Assembly (NCBI RefSeq): GCF_000730425.1
Contig: NZ_CP008896.1
Span: 1,116,001 to 1,180,000, forward strand
Source: Pseudomonas fluorescens
GTDB lineage: Bacteria; Pseudomonadota; Gammaproteobacteria; Pseudomonadales; Pseudomonadaceae
Direction: 5' to 3'
DNA: 64,000 nt
Shown here: piece after piece, positions 44,205 to 54,685 of the stretch
How positions within the stretch are numbered: position 1 is the stretch's first letter
How the letters are laid out: every line of letters begins with the position of its first letter
Program-made: the position numbers and the translations under genes
The notes under the pieces: model-generated
The model's database searches: none
Seen by the model: the letters and a program-made list of their open reading frames with translations, nothing else
Told to the model about the DNA's origin: nothing

Positions 44205-44223
44205 GCGTGTCAGCCTCGCGACT

Positions 44224-44595
44224 TCATTTGCCGATGGACACGACCGTCGCCGCCCCTCCCTCCAGCCGGAACACAAAGGTCACCCGATCGCCCACCGCCA
44301 GCCCTTTGAGCTGCTCTGCGGTCGCGCCAAAGGCCATGGTCATCGGCGGCCATTGCACGGCGGGGACGGCGCCGTGGGCGATGGTCACCTGCTGCTTGGC
44401 GGTATTGATGGCCTTGATCGTGCCTTCGGCGGTGGCCTGTTGGCCCTGCGGGGTTTGCGGCTTCATCTGCATGCCGTTCATGGGCATGCTGTTCATGGGC
44501 ATGTCGTCCATTTTCATGCCGGGCATGTCCTGCGCGTGGGCGGCAAGGGTCAGCGCAGCCAGGGTGCCAGCTATAACAATGCGGATCGGTTTCAT
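44224..44595 (-). CDS. cusF: Periplasmic copper chaperone CusF
   Basis: The protein has 123 residues. A signal peptide ([17 protein letters not shown]) is followed by a Met-rich stretch ([20 protein letters not shown]) and the CusF OB-fold: [28 protein letters not shown] and GDRVTFVF. The copper ligands of CusF (His in the IAHG loop, Trp, and two Met in WPPMTM) are all present. It passes Cu(I)/Ag(I) to the CusCBA pump. It is the last gene of the operon, with ATGA overlap with cusA. Confidence 0.92.
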   Translation of the reverse strand: MKPIRIVIAGTLAALTLAAHAQDMPGMKMDDMPMNSMPMNGMQMKPQTPQGQQATAEGTIKAINTAKQQVTIAHGAVPAVQWPPMTMAFGATAEQLKGLAVGDRVTFVFRLEGGAATVVSIGK

Positions 44596-47500
44596 GGTTT
44601 TTTTCCTTGAAGGGTGGAAACAACGGGAAGGTGCCGGCGGCGCATCAGGCGATACGCCGCCGGTATGACGAACAGGGACAGCAAGGGGGCGGTGAGCATG
44701 CCGCCGACCATGGGCGCGGCGATGCGGCTCATCACTTCGCTGCCGGTGCCGCTGTCCAGCAGGATCGGCAGCAGGCCGGCGACAATCACGGCCACGGTCA
44801 TGGCCTTGGGGCGCACACGTTGCACCGCGCCTTCACGAATCGCCGCGAGCAACCCGTGCTCACTGCCCTCGCCGCAATCCTGGCGTTCGGCCCAGGCGTT
44901 CCTCAGGTACAGCAGCATGATCACACCGAACTCGGCAGACACCCCGGCCAGTGCGATAAAACCGACGCCGGTGGCCACCGACAGGTTGAACCCCAGCCAG
45001 TAGAGGAACCACACCCCGCCCGTCAGGGCGAACGGCAGCGTGGCCATGATCAGCAAGGCCTCGTCAACGCGAGTAAAGGTCAGGTACAGCAGCACGAAGA
45101 TGATCAGCAAGGTGGCCGGCACCAGCCACGTGAGCCGAGCGTTGGCCCGCTCGAGAAACTCGAACTGCCCGGAGTAGCTCAAGCTCATGCCCGGCTGCAA
45201 GCGCACCTGCTCGTTCACCGCCCGGCGCAGGTCGGCGACCACGGAGGCGATATCCCGCCCCCGCACATCGACATACACCCAACCCGAGGGCCGAGCGTTT
45301 TCGCTCTTGAGCATGGGTGGGCCCTCGCTGACCTTGACCCTGGCCACCGTGCCGAGGGTGATCTGGCTGCCCAGCGGGGTGTAGATCGGCAACTGCTCCA
45401 GAGCCCCCAACGAATCCCGCCAGTCACGGGGGTAACGCAGGCTGATCGGGAAGCGGGCCAGCCCCTCAACGGTCTCGCCGATGTCTTCACCGCCGATGGC
45501 GCCGCTGACGATCGACTGCACATCGGCGATATTCAGGCCATAACGTGCAGCCGCCTGGCGGTCGATATCCACATCGATGTAACGCCCACCAGTCAGGCGT
45601 TCGGCCAGCGCCGAGCTGACCCCGGGCACCTCCCTGGCCACCCGTTCGACCGCTTGGGTCACCGCATCGATCTGCTTCAGATCGCTGCCGGCCACCTTGA
45701 CCCCAATCGGGCTCTTGATGCCGGTGGCGAGCATGTCGACGCGGTTGCGAATCGGCGGTATCCAGATATTGGTCAGCCCCGGAACCTGCACCACGCGGTC
45801 CAGTTCGGCCACCAGTTTTTCCGCCGTCATGCCCGGGCGCCACTGGTCGTGGGGCTTGAACTGGATGGTGGTCTCGAACATCTCCAGGGGCGCCGGATCG
45901 GTGGCGGTTTCCGCACGGCCGGCCTTGCCGAACACATGCTCGACTTCAGGTACGCTCTTGATCATGCGGTCGGTCTGTTGCAGCAACTGCGCCGCCTTCT
46001 GCACCGACAACCCTGGCAGCGCCGAAGGCATGTACAGCAGGTCGCCTTCATCCAGCGGCGGCAGGAACTCGCCGCCCAGGCGCGAGATCGGCCATAAGGC
46101 ACTGAGGCAAACCAGCAAGGCCACCAGCAAGGTCGTCCTGGGCCGGCGCAATACTGCATCCAACGCCGGTTCATAGAGGCGGATCAACCCACGGTTCAGC
46201 GGGTTCTGTTGCTCAGAGGGAATCCGCCCGCGAATCCAATACCCCATCAACACCGGTACCAGGGTCACCGACAGCCCCGCCGCTGCGGCCATGGCATAGG
46301 TCTTGGTGAACGCCAGCGGGCCGAACAGCCGACCCTCCTGGGCCTCCAGGGTGAACACCGGGATGAACGACAGGGTGATGATCAACAGGCTGAAGAACAG
46401 CGCCGGCCCGACCTCGGTCGCCGCCTGGGTGATCACCTGCCAGCGTTGCTCGCCCTGCAGGGTTTGCCCGGGATGGGCCCGGTGCCAGGCTTCGAGCTTT
46501 TTGTGGGCGTTCTCGATCATCACCACCGCTGCGTCAACCATGGCCCCCACCGCAATGGCGATGCCGCCCAGGGACATGATGTTGGCGTTGAGCCCCTGTT
46601 GCCGCATCACCACAAAGGCGATCAACACCCCGACCGGCAACGAGATGATCGCCACCAGGGAGGAGCGCAGGTGCCAGAGGAAGATCCCGCAGACCAGGGC
46701 AACCACCAGGAACTCCTCCAGCAGCTTGTAGCCGAGGTTGCTCACCGCCCGGTCGATCAGTTGACTACGGTCGTAGGTGGTGACGATTTCCACTCCCGCC
46801 GGCAGGCTGTGTTTCAGCTCCTGAAGCCGGGTCTTCACCGCCGCGATGGTTTCCCGGGCGTTCTTGCCGCTACGCAGAATCACCACGCCGCCAACGGCCT
46901 CGCCTTCGCCGTCGAGTTCACCAATGCCACGGCGCATTTGCGGGCCAAGCTGCACAGTCGCGACATCGCCCAGGGTCACGGGCACTGCGCCCGCCCCTAG
47001 TTTGAGTGGGATCGCGCGAAAGTCATCGAGGGTCTGCAGGTAGCCGGAAGCCCGCACCATGAACTCCGTCTCCGCCATCTCCAGCACTGCGCCACCGGTT
47101 TCCTGGTTGGCCCTGCCGATCGCCGCACCGACCTCGGCCTGGGTGATGCCCAGGCTGGCCAACTTCAGCGGATCGAGTTGCACCTGGTACTGCTTGACCA
47201 TGCCGCCCACGGTGGCGACTTCCGCAACGTTCGGCAGGGTCTTGAGCTCGAACTTGAGGAACCAGTCCTGCAGGGCGCGTAATTGCGCCAGGTCATGCCC
47301 GCCGCTGCGGTCCACCAGGGCGTACTGGAAAATCCAGCCAACCCCCGTGGCATCCGGCCCCAAGGCCGGCTTGGCGCTGGCCGGCAAGCGGCTCTGGACC
47401 TGGCTCAGGTATTCCAGCACCCGCGAGCGGGCCCAATACAGGTCGGTGCCGTCCTCGAACAGCACGTAGACAAAGCTGTCACCAAAGAACGAATACCCGC

Positions 47501-47747
47501 GCACGGTCTTGGCCCCTGGCACCGACAGCATGGTGGTGGCCAGCGGATAGGTGACCTGGTTCTCGACAATCTGCGGTGCCTGTCCCGCATAGGGCGTGCG
47601 GATGATCACCTGCACATCCGACAGGTCCGGCAGTGCATCGACCGGTGTGCTCTGCACCGACCACACACCCCAGGCGCTGACAAACAGGGTCGCCAGCACG
47701 ACCAGAAAACGGTTGGCCACCGACCAACGAATCACGGCCGCGATCAT
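44592..47747 (-). CDS. cusA: Heavy-metal RND efflux pump CusA
   Basis: The protein has 1051 residues, the CusA/CzcA size. There are twelve membrane segments with two large periplasmic loops. Hallmarks are [40 protein letters not shown] in TM4 (the acidic proton-relay region), [20 protein letters not shown] and [14 protein letters not shown]. It is the inner-membrane proton-driven part of a Cu(I)/Ag(I) exporter. Start and stop overlap neighbours by ATGA. Confidence 0.94.
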   Translation of the reverse strand: MIAAVIRWSVANRFLVVLATLFVSAWGVWSVQSTPVDALPDLSDVQVIIRTPYAGQAPQIVENQVTYPLATTMLSVPGAKTVRGYSFFGDSFVYVLFEDGTDLYWARSRVLEYLSQVQSRLPASAKPALGPDATGVGWIFQYALVDRSGGHDLAQLRALQDWFLKFELKTLPNVAEVATVGGMVKQYQVQLDPLKLASLGITQAEVGAAIGRANQETGGAVLEMAETEFMVRASGYLQTLDDFRAIPLKLGAGAVPVTLGDVATVQLGPQMRRGIGELDGEGEAVGGVVILRSGKNARETIAAVKTRLQELKHSLPAGVEIVTTYDRSQLIDRAVSNLGYKLLEEFLVVALVCGIFLWHLRSSLVAIISLPVGVLIAFVVMRQQGLNANIMSLGGIAIAVGAMVDAAVVMIENAHKKLEAWHRAHPGQTLQGEQRWQVITQAATEVGPALFFSLLIITLSFIPVFTLEAQEGRLFGPLAFTKTYAMAAAAGLSVTLVPVLMGYWIRGRIPSEQQNPLNRGLIRLYEPALDAVLRRPRTTLLVALLVCLSALWPISRLGGEFLPPLDEGDLLYMPSALPGLSVQKAAQLLQQTDRMIKSVPEVEHVFGKAGRAETATDPAPLEMFETTIQFKPHDQWRPGMTAEKLVAELDRVVQVPGLTNIWIPPIRNRVDMLATGIKSPIGVKVAGSDLKQIDAVTQAVERVAREVPGVSSALAERLTGGRYIDVDIDRQAAARYGLNIADVQSIVSGAIGGEDIGETVEGLARFPISLRYPRDWRDSLGALEQLPIYTPLGSQITLGTVARVKVSEGPPMLKSENARPSGWVYVDVRGRDIASVVADLRRAVNEQVRLQPGMSLSYSGQFEFLERANARLTWLVPATLLIIFVLLYLTFTRVDEALLIMATLPFALTGGVWFLYWLGFNLSVATGVGFIALAGVSAEFGVIMLLYLRNAWAERQDCGEGSEHGLLAAIREGAVQRVRPKAMTVAVIVAGLLPILLDSGTGSEVMSRIAAPMVGGMLTAPLLSLFVIPAAYRLMRRRHLPVVSTLQGKKP

Positions 47748-49225
47748 GGCTGGGCCTCCGTTTTTTCCAGGCGTTGGACCTGCAACTCATTGTCACGCGG
47801 GCTCAGCGCCACCCGCACCTTGTCGCCGACCTTGAGGCCCTGCGCCAGGCCAGGGCTGGCCAGGGGGAACGTCATGGTCATGGCCGGCATGCCCAGGCTC
47901 TTGAAGGGACCATGGGCCAGTGTGACCTCCCGGCTGTCGATGGCCAGGACTTGACCCCAGGCTTCATGCAGGACGGGCGCAGGCGCCGCCAACGAGGCGG
48001 CGACGATGCCCTTGAGACTGGCTTCCGAATCCAGCAGGAACTGCCCGGACGCCACCACCCGCTGCCCCTCCTCCAGGCCTTTGAAGATGGCTGTCTGGCC
48101 AGCGCTGTCCGGCCCCGGCTGCACCTCCACCGGGCGGTATCGCCCACCGTCTTCGGCCAGCATCACCAAGGCTCGCTGACCGGTGCGAATCACCGCCTCG
48201 CTAGGCACCCACAGCAGCGCTTGCTGGGTCGAACGCTTGAGGCTGACCTGAGCGCTCATGCCAGGCCGTAACCGACCTTGCGGGTTAGGCAGCTCGACCC
48301 GTACCTCAAGTGTGCGGCTATCGGTATTGGCCTGTGGAAGGATCGCGTCGACCTTGCCGACAAACACCTCCCCCGCAAACGCCGGCAAACGAGCCTCGGC
48401 CACCTGCCCCGCAACGAGCGAACCCGCCTGCGACTCCGGGACCGCCACCGCCAGCCAGACGCTGTCAAAGCCGTTGACCCGGGCCAGGGTCTCACCGGCC
48501 GCCAGGGTCATGCCCTGGCGGACATTCAGCTCTTGCAACACGCCACCGATGGGGCTGGTCAGCGTCAAGCTCGGCTGGACCTTGCCGCTGCGCTCGACCT
48601 GGGCGATCAAGGCCGTCGGCATCCCAGTGAGGCGCAATCGCTGGCGAGCAGCCGCCAGCAGGCCGGCATCGCCACTGGCCTTGAGCGCCAGAAACTCCTC
48701 CTGGGCGCCCGCCCATTCCGGCACAAGGATATCCGCCAGGGCCGCGTTGGCCTTGAGCAGATCCCCCGGCGCACGGGCATACACCCGCTCGACAAACCCC
48801 GCAGTGCGCGGCTGAATGACCGCCACCTCACGCTCGTTGAAGGTCAGCACACCGACGGCCTCGACGCGGCTGGCCAACACCCCACGGGTGACGGTGGCCA
48901 GGCGCAGGCCGAGGTTCTGGGTCAGGCTCGGGTCGATGCGCACCGCCGCCTGCTCTCCCTGGCCATCCCCCTCGGCGTAGCGTGGCACCAGTTGCATGTC
49001 CATAAAGGGCGACTTACCCGGTTTGTCGAACTTCTGTTGCGGGTACATCGGGTCGTACCAGTACAGTGCCTTGGGCTCGGCCCCGGTCGCGGCCCTGGCG
49101 CCCTGTTCCGGCACGGCTCCCGGCACCGCGCCGGCTGACGTCTGCGCCAGCCAGTAACCGCCCGCTCCTCCCAGGGCCAGCGAGACGCCGGCCACCCCTA
49201 CGACTTTCCAGATCAGCGAATTCAT
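47744..49225 (-). CDS. cusB: CusB periplasmic adaptor with fused CusF-like domain
   Basis: The protein has 493 residues. An N-terminal anchor or signal ([20 protein letters not shown]) is followed by a heavy-metal-binding domain ([12 protein letters not shown], then [10 protein letters not shown]), adaptor barrel-sandwich and helical hairpin domains (about 120-400), and a C-terminal CusF-type domain from about 415 ([34 protein letters not shown]). Fusion of the chaperone domain to the adaptor occurs in some CusB proteins. Here a separate CusF is also encoded, so the operon has two such domains. Confidence 0.93.
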   Translation of the reverse strand: MNSLIWKVVGVAGVSLALGGAGGYWLAQTSAGAVPGAVPEQGARAATGAEPKALYWYDPMYPQQKFDKPGKSPFMDMQLVPRYAEGDGQGEQAAVRIDPSLTQNLGLRLATVTRGVLASRVEAVGVLTFNEREVAVIQPRTAGFVERVYARAPGDLLKANAALADILVPEWAGAQEEFLALKASGDAGLLAAARQRLRLTGMPTALIAQVERSGKVQPSLTLTSPIGGVLQELNVRQGMTLAAGETLARVNGFDSVWLAVAVPESQAGSLVAGQVAEARLPAFAGEVFVGKVDAILPQANTDSRTLEVRVELPNPQGRLRPGMSAQVSLKRSTQQALLWVPSEAVIRTGQRALVMLAEDGGRYRPVEVQPGPDSAGQTAIFKGLEEGQRVVASGQFLLDSEASLKGIVAASLAAPAPVLHEAWGQVLAIDSREVTLAHGPFKSLGMPAMTMTFPLASPGLAQGLKVGDKVRVALSPRDNELQVQRLEKTEAQP

Positions 49226-50478
49226 TGCGCGGTCTCCCCGTAGGCGAAGTACAGCCGAGCGCTGGTCAGGGCACGCTGCTCTTCGATATCGATCTGCTTG
49301 AGGCGTGCTTCGATCAGTTCGCGGCGGGCAGCGACCAGCGCCGCCAGTTCGCCCTTGCCGGCGCGGTAGCTGGCCAGGCTCAGCTCGACCTTTTCCCGGG
49401 CCAGCGGCACCAGGCTTTGCTGGTTGCGGCTCACCGCGCGATCCAGGCGCTGGTAGTCGGCCATCTGTGCTTCCAGTTGCTCGGCATGCTCCCGGGACAG
49501 GGCTTCACGCTCGGCTTCCAGCTGGCTCAGCTCGGCCTGTCGGGCGGCAATCCTGGGGTTCTGCCGGGAGCCGGGAAACAACGGCAGGTCCCAGGAAAAC
49601 TGCACGCTGACCATGTCGCCAAACTCACGGCCACGGCGCTGATAGTCCAGCTCCCAGCTCCAGTCCGACTGTTTGTCAGCCTCGGCCTCCTGCACCCGGG
49701 CTTGCGCTTCGCGGGTCATGGGCACAAACGCTGCCAGCGCGGGATGGTGTTGCAGCTTATGGGCATAGCCTGCGCCGTCCACCGGCCATTTTGGCAGGCG
49801 CCCTTCAGGCCGATCGTTGGCGGCACTGCCGATCCAGCGCCTGAGAGCGGCTCGGGCCTGGATCCTCTGGCTGACCAACTCATCCTCGCGCTCCGCCAGT
49901 TGTGCGGCTTCCTGGCGGGGCGTCACCGCATCGGCCGGCAACCCGCGGCCACCGGCAGTCTGTGCGCGGACGGTGTCGGCCAGCAGTCGGTTTTCCTTGT
50001 ACAAGTCCTGGAGCAGCGCCTCCTTGCGCTCCACCGAATAACTGCCGATCCAGGCCAGGGCCGTGGCCTGGCGCACATTCAGCAGCTCTACCCGACGCTC
50101 GGCAGCGGCCCGCTCGATCGCCCCGGCGGCCACCTCGATGCGTGCCTTGCGTTTGTCGCTGTTGGGCATTTCCTGGCGGATCCCGACCATTTGCGCAGTC
50201 ATGGGGTCCTGGTCGACGCGCCAGCGATCCGCACCGCCAATGGGGTAGTTCTGCATCCCCAGCAACAACTGCGGGTCAGGCAGTTCTCCGGCGGGGATGG
50301 CCGCGCTGCTGGCGGCCTGGATTTTTGCGTCTTGGGCATTCAGCGATGGCGCGTTGTGCTCGGCCAGCCGCAACGCCTCATCAAGGGTCAAGGCGCCAGC
50401 GAGGCTCGGCCAGACCAGCACGCCTGCCGTCAGGCCGGCCACGAGGGACCAGCCTGTGCAATAGCACTTGGGGTTCAT
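49222..50478 (-). CDS. cusC: TolC-family outer-membrane channel CusC
   Basis: The start is taken at ATG 50478 (AGGA 9 bases upstream), giving 418 residues. A signal peptide (SLVAGLTAGVLVWPSLAGA) is followed by two outer-membrane-efflux domains of long helices (TLDEALRLAEHNAPSLNAQD, WELDYQRRGREFGDMVSVQF). It belongs to the TolC/CusC-like channel family and completes the tripartite pump with CusA and CusB. It lies 98 bp downstream of the Met/Cys-rich gene. Confidence 0.9.
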   Translation of the reverse strand: MNPKCYCTGWSLVAGLTAGVLVWPSLAGALTLDEALRLAEHNAPSLNAQDAKIQAASSAAIPAGELPDPQLLLGMQNYPIGGADRWRVDQDPMTAQMVGIRQEMPNSDKRKARIEVAAGAIERAAAERRVELLNVRQATALAWIGSYSVERKEALLQDLYKENRLLADTVRAQTAGGRGLPADAVTPRQEAAQLAEREDELVSQRIQARAALRRWIGSAANDRPEGRLPKWPVDGAGYAHKLQHHPALAAFVPMTREAQARVQEAEADKQSDWSWELDYQRRGREFGDMVSVQFSWDLPLFPGSRQNPRIAARQAELSQLEAEREALSREHAEQLEAQMADYQRLDRAVSRNQQSLVPLAREKVELSLASYRAGKGELAALVAARRELIEARLKQIDIEEQRALTSARLYFAYGETAQ

Positions 50479-50576
50479 GTTGACGATTCCTGTGATGATC
50501 CACCACGCACCCGGCAAACAGGCGCGCAGCCACGTCATCCCGTTGAAACGGAATGAAATTCAGGGGGATACAGGAA

Positions 50577-50918
50577 TCAGGCCCGGGGCGGTCGCCACAC
50601 CCCGGAAGGTGTTTGCGCCGGTAGGAAATCGCTGGAGAAGGACAGCACGATGGGGTGGCTCAAGGTCACGGCAGGCTTGACGATCGAGACTTGCAGCATG
50701 CCGCCGGTCTTGCATTCCTGGCCTGGCTTGCAGGGTTTGCCGTGCTCGACCGGGCTTTTCGTATCGTCGCAGCAGTCCATACCCATGTCGTTCATCATCG
50801 CCATGCCCATGGTTTTCATCGGGCAGGGTTCGGTCGGCGCCTGAACGCCCGCCATCCCGCTGAGGGGAAGCGCCAGGCTGATCAGGAAGACAAGACAAAA
50901 CCGCAGGTAGCGTTGCAT
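50577..50918 (-). CDS. Small Met/Cys/His periplasmic protein, copper operon
   Basis: The protein has 113 residues. A signal peptide (YLRFCLVFLISLALPLSGMAG) is followed by a short region very rich in Met and Cys (CPMKTMGMAMMNDMGMDCCD, then CKPGQECKTGGM). These are soft-metal ligands, and the gene leads the cus operon, so periplasmic copper or silver binding is inferred. I do not recognise a named family. The 212-bp gap upstream (50919-51130) holds only a single TTACA half-site of a Cop box, too little to call an operator. Confidence 0.7.
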   Translation of the reverse strand: MQRYLRFCLVFLISLALPLSGMAGVQAPTEPCPMKTMGMAMMNDMGMDCCDDTKSPVEHGKPCKPGQECKTGGMLQVSIVKPAVTLSHPIVLSFSSDFLPAQTPSGVWRPPRA

Positions 50919-51130
50919 GGGCTGGAGTCTAGTGGTGGGAAACGAATCTTACAATTGGGCTGATCGTATAAACACGGCTGCCCGCAATAATCGCCGGCCC
51001 CGCATTAAACCAGGATTAACTTGCAAAAAAAACTGCAACGGCGATTCGAAATCAATCGCCCCTTTCAGCACATCACATCAGCAATGGCGGGCATACCGTT
51101 GTCTTGTCGCCCCCGACGTCGAAGGAGGAC

Positions 51131-51253
51131 ATGATTAAGGCAGATTTTTTTGAGCGTTTGGAAATTTTTAATATTGAGCTAATCGGCCCCAAGCATCCTC
51201 TCTACGAAATGAAAGAACTGAGAGAAAGTTACTTCTCGCCCTATAGAAAATAG
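51131..51253 (+). CDS. Small hypothetical protein, 40 aa
   Basis: The frame begins at ATG 51131 directly after a very strong ribosome-binding site (GAAGGAGG) and ends at TAG 51251-51253, 12 bases before the next gene. The product is MIKADFFERLEIFNIELIGP followed by 20 charged and aromatic residues. It is AT-rich compared with the surroundings. No family is recognised. The strong Shine-Dalgarno and tight spacing to the DUF2790-like gene are the support. Confidence 0.5.
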   Translation: MIKADFFERLEIFNIELIGPKHPLYEMKELRESYFSPYRK

Positions 51254-51265
51254 TTGAGGACCGAA

Positions 51266-51544
51266 ATGAAATATTTATTTTTCACTGGTTTTATCATGAT
51301 GAGCAGCGTTGCTGCTGCGCAAGATTTGACCGCGAGAGCGCCGAGCGAGTCCATTGTAATAGATGGAGAAACGCTCCCTTTAAAGCGCCCAGACTCATGG
51401 TTTGTCAAGGATATAGATCGGATCATCAGTATCTCCCCTGTATCAGAGCGTTGTGAGGTAGCCCCCGTGCGAATGGTATACATGGACTCTGAACAAAAAA
51501 AATATGTTCTTGAATATAGGGTTATGGGCAATGGCTGCAATTAG
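51266..51544 (+). CDS. DUF2790-like small periplasmic protein
   Basis: The protein has 92 residues from ATG 51266 (AGGA 5 bases upstream). A signal peptide (YLFFTGFIMMSSVAAAQ) is followed by a short domain resembling the Pseudomonas DUF2790 family: a KDIDRIISISPVSERCEV segment and CEVAPVRMVYMDSEQKKY ending in an invariant-looking GNGC. DUF2790 proteins are small secreted proteins of unknown function, often several per genome and sometimes copper-responsive. It probably forms an operon with the 40-aa gene. Confidence 0.65.
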   Translation: MKYLFFTGFIMMSSVAAAQDLTARAPSESIVIDGETLPLKRPDSWFVKDIDRIISISPVSERCEVAPVRMVYMDSEQKKYVLEYRVMGNGCN

Positions 51545-51690
51545 CAAAAGGGGACTGAAACTTTTTATTTACGAAAGCACTTCTGAAAAAAAGCCTGGTT
51601 AATACAAGGCACGAGCCAAAAACAAGGTGAATTAAAATGTACGTCAAGCCTATTGGAGCGAATGCAGGCTCAACGCACATGCCCTAAACA

Positions 51691-52614
51691 TTACACCAGG
51701 GTTACGACAATTTTCCCCCTGGCATGCCCAGACGATTGACGGCTCCACGCTTTTTCAAAATCCATGAAAGGTGAAACCTGATCGAGGACAACTTTTACGG
51801 CTTGATCAGCAACGGCCTGCACTACTTCGTTTAGACGATTTCTGTACGAGACGATGAACAGCATACTGGCTGTTACGCCCCGCTCAGCGGCAAGATGTTC
51901 GTTGGGTGGCATGACTGCCGATACAAGGCGCCCTCCTGAACGCAGCACATCATAAGACCTGGCCTGGGTTTCCCCGCCTATCAGATCAAGCACTACATCA
52001 ACGTTGGAAACGACCGCGGTAAAGTCTTCCACTTTGTAGTCGATCACTTGATCCGCCCCCAATTGCTTGGCCAGCGCCAGACCATCACCTGTAGCAGTTG
52101 TAATGACCCGTGCTCCAGCCTTGTGCGCAAACTGGATGGCAAAACTACCGACACCGCCTGCTCCACCATGGATCAGAATAGTTTCCCCCTCCAATAGGTG
52201 AGCAACCGAAAACAAGGCATGCCATGCAGTGCTGCCGGCAGTAGGAATTGCGGCCCCTTCCGTTGGCGAGAAATCAGGCGGCAACGCGACACACGCGTCA
52301 GCGGGTAACACTACAAATTCGGCCAGCGCTCCCCCCAGAGACAGATCGGCACAAGCCACGATTTCATCGCCAACTTCCCATTGCGTCACAGACTCACCAA
52401 CACGCGCAACGACTCCGGCAAGATCAACACCAAGCGTATGCGGGAAAGTGACTGGAAAAACCTCCGAGCCTTGACCCGAAGCGATAAAGACGTCGAATGG
52501 ATTCAGTGCGGCAGCCTGGACACGTACTAGAACTTGATCAGACTTAATTGATGGTATCGACATTTCATGGACAGTCGGAACTTCTCTGTAGCCATTGATA
52601 CGGATAGCTTTCAT
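51691..52614 (-). CDS. Zinc-independent NADPH:quinone oxidoreductase-like enzyme (MDR family)
   Basis: The protein has 307 residues. GroES-like N-terminal domain (LVRVQAAALNPFDVFIASGQ, VGDEIVACADLSLGGALAEF) and Rossmann domain with ILIHGGAGGVGSFAIQFAHK (about 145-165) and ALAKQLGADQVIDYK. The zinc-binding cysteines are absent, as in quinone oxidoreductases. It reduces quinones or enones with NADPH. It is divergent from an HxlR regulator, a common arrangement for electrophile-response genes. Confidence 0.88.
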   Translation of the reverse strand: MKAIRINGYREVPTVHEMSIPSIKSDQVLVRVQAAALNPFDVFIASGQGSEVFPVTFPHTLGVDLAGVVARVGESVTQWEVGDEIVACADLSLGGALAEFVVLPADACVALPPDFSPTEGAAIPTAGSTAWHALFSVAHLLEGETILIHGGAGGVGSFAIQFAHKAGARVITTATGDGLALAKQLGADQVIDYKVEDFTAVVSNVDVVLDLIGGETQARSYDVLRSGGRLVSAVMPPNEHLAAERGVTASMLFIVSYRNRLNEVVQAVADQAVKVVLDQVSPFMDFEKAWSRQSSGHARGKIVVTLV

Positions 52615-52748
52615 ACTTGAGCCTCTATCATGAAATCATAACGATTTTTTTAATATTCTGAGTTAAGAAAAACCTCACCTCTTTTACTCTAAAAAAACCA
52701 AAAATTTTATTAATCAGCGCACCACTTACGGCCTCTAACCTAAAGCCC

Positions 52749-52778
52749 TTGATGCCGATACAATGTTTTCGCTACGAT
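52749..52778 (+). promoter_or_regulatory. Candidate promoter of the HxlR gene
   Basis: TTGATG (52749-52754) and TACGAT (52773-52778) are spaced by 18 bases, about 70 bases before the hxlR start. A short palindrome, ACATATGT, lies at 52811-52818 and could be part of an operator. The 231-bp gap 52615-52845 is AT-rich and must also carry the oxidoreductase promoter. Confidence 0.3.
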
Positions 52779-52845
52779 AATCTCATCATCGGTAAACAAC
52801 AAGAACGCACACATATGTTCGTACTCAAATTATTAGGAGATGGTG

Positions 52846-53265
52846 ATGCAAAAAGAAGAAACGCAACCACCCAGAGACGATGCCAGACAAGGATGCAAAT
52901 TGATTGGAATCGTCCTGGATCGAATTGGTGACAAATGGACGGTGATGACAGTGGCGGCGCTGTCTAACGGGCCCCTGCGCTTTAATGCATTGATGCGCAG
53001 CGTTTCCTCCGTATCACATCGAATGTTGACCCTAACGTTACGCGGGCTCGAACGTGACGGCATGGTGAAACGTACGATCTATCCCACCACATCCCCTAAA
53101 GTGGAGTACGAATTAACCGAAATGGGGTGTTCGCTGATCGAACCGCTACAAGCACTAGGGAAATGGGCAGCGGTACATGGCCCTCTGATCGAAAAAGCAC
53201 AGGATCAATACGATAGAAAAGCGTTGGCCTTGAAAGCAGACCGTGAATCATCTCGAGCGTGCTGA
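52846..53265 (+). CDS. HxlR-family transcriptional regulator
   Basis: The start is taken at ATG 52846, 6 bases after AGGAG, giving 139 residues; ATG 52840 is too close to that site. HxlR features are GCKLIGIVLDRIGDKWTVMT (Cys near residue 17 followed by the x-x-GDKWT helix), RFNALMRSVSSVSHRMLTLT as recognition helix, and RTIYPTTSPKVEYELTEMG as wing. A single conserved N-terminal Cys often senses quinones or aldehydes. It likely controls the divergent oxidoreductase. Confidence 0.88.
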   Translation: MQKEETQPPRDDARQGCKLIGIVLDRIGDKWTVMTVAALSNGPLRFNALMRSVSSVSHRMLTLTLRGLERDGMVKRTIYPTTSPKVEYELTEMGCSLIEPLQALGKWAAVHGPLIEKAQDQYDRKALALKADRESSRAC

Positions 53266-53600
53266 ACATTGCGCGAGTGCCACACTATGTACAAAAAGCA
53301 GTGCGCCATGGACTCCTTGACGCGCCTGCCGAATCGATCAGTTGCCGCCGCCTGGGTGGCAACCGCCCTAATCGCACAAGTCGTGATGCCCGAACGTCTA
53401 CCAGATTTCGACCGCAAGAATCGGGGTGCACGCGCATTGCGAATACTTTTACTGTGAGGCTCCAAACATAGAGGGGGCCACCTTGGTTTCCGTATATTCA
53501 GCCCCTGCTTGGCCGCGCCAGTCAGTTTCTGGATTGCCCGGCATCAGCGGTGCAATTGCTGAGTCACTTTTTAGTTAACGAACGGCGGCGAAGGTCATCC
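53266..53600. other. Gap without a supported gene
   Basis: These 335 bases lie between hxlR and the EamA gene. Frames of 60-86 codons exist on both strands, but none has a good ribosome-binding site or a recognisable domain. One contains DSLTRLPNR, which recalls the start of a GGDEF domain, but nothing after it fits. It may be a decayed gene. Confidence 0.4.
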
Positions 53601-54518
53601 ATGAAATTATCCGATTATGTTCGGCTACTGGCTCTGGCGGCGATCTGGGGCGCCAGTTTTCTTTTCATGCGCCTCTCGGCGCCTGTTTTGGGGGCATTGC
53701 CGACGGCATTTTTTCGCGTGTCGTTGGGCGCCATCGGCTTGGCCGTCATACTCGTTTTTTTAAGAACCCACATTGACTTCAAAGGCAAGTTGAAGCCAAT
53801 CATGATGCTGGGCCTTATCAATTCTGGCGTCCCATTCTTGATGTATAGCGTGGCTGCACTGTTGTTACCTGCCGGTTATTCAGCCATTTTCAATGCAACC
53901 ACACCGTTGATGGGGGTGCTGATCGGTTGGTTGTTTTTCAGCGACTCGTTGACCCTGAAAAAGAGCGTCGGCGTGTTGATCGGTTTAATGGGCATCGCAT
54001 TGCTGACCAGTACCGGCCCCGTCACACTTTCAATGAGTGTGGTCATGGGAGCGTTGTTGTGTTTAGTCGCCACCAGTTGCTACGGCGCAGCAGGGTTTCT
54101 GACTAAACAATGGGTGGCTGACAAAGGCGGGCTGGACGCGAAACTCGTCGCGTTTGGCAGCCAGATTGGCGCGACGCTGTTTCTCGCGCCGTTCTTCGCA
54201 ATCTCAGCCGCTGTAAACCCACCGATAAGCTGGGGTAACCCGCAGGTTTGGATGGCCATGGCGGCACTGGGTTTTGTCTGTACCGCCTGCGCGTACATTC
54301 TGTATTTTCGCTTGATCGCCGATATCGGTCCGGTGCGTTCGCTGAGCGTGACCTTCCTCGTCCCCCCCTTCGGCGTATTGTGGGGCGTGATGTTCCTGGG
54401 CGAACATTTTTCGGTCGCACATTTGTACGGTGGTGGGCTTATTTGTTTAGCGGTGTGGTGCGTGCTCAGCAAGAGCACGCCGAAGGTAGCCTCCAAGGAA
54501 AATCCGGCTCCAGACTGA
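53601..54518 (+). CDS. EamA/DMT-family transporter
   Basis: The start is taken at ATG 53601 (AAGG 6 bases upstream), giving 305 residues with ten predicted membrane segments in two EamA repeats. The first repeat begins YVRLLALAAIWGASFLFMRL and the second LLCLVATSCYGAAGFLTKQW. It belongs to the drug/metabolite exporter superfamily; the substrate is unknown. It converges on tssM across a 284-bp gap. Confidence 0.88.
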   Translation: MKLSDYVRLLALAAIWGASFLFMRLSAPVLGALPTAFFRVSLGAIGLAVILVFLRTHIDFKGKLKPIMMLGLINSGVPFLMYSVAALLLPAGYSAIFNATTPLMGVLIGWLFFSDSLTLKKSVGVLIGLMGIALLTSTGPVTLSMSVVMGALLCLVATSCYGAAGFLTKQWVADKGGLDAKLVAFGSQIGATLFLAPFFAISAAVNPPISWGNPQVWMAMAALGFVCTACAYILYFRLIADIGPVRSLSVTFLVPPFGVLWGVMFLGEHFSVAHLYGGGLICLAVWCVLSKSTPKVASKENPAPD

Positions 54519-54685
54519 TCCAACACGATCTCTCATCTAGCGGGGTGGAGATGTCGGCGATGGGGCGCGACTCAAACGCATTGCAATGTTGCCGTGTGAA
54601 GCAGGCAAGCGTAACGCCCTGAGCCATTTCGATAATGCTCTGGAGCACTCACTTTTTCGAGGTATTGCCCTGGCTCATCGACTGC

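Noticed and set aside
50919..51000. Possible CopR/Cop box before the copper operon
   Set aside because: Only one TTACA half-site is present; the second arm of the dyad is missing.
53269..53457. 62-codon frame with DSLTRLPNR, suggestive of a GGDEF start
   Set aside because: No GG[DE]EF, no further GGDEF-domain sequence and no good ribosome-binding site; chance similarity is more likely.
54466..54648. 60-codon minus-strand frame after the EamA gene
   Set aside because: It overlaps the EamA 3' end, has no ribosome-binding site and no recognisable domain.
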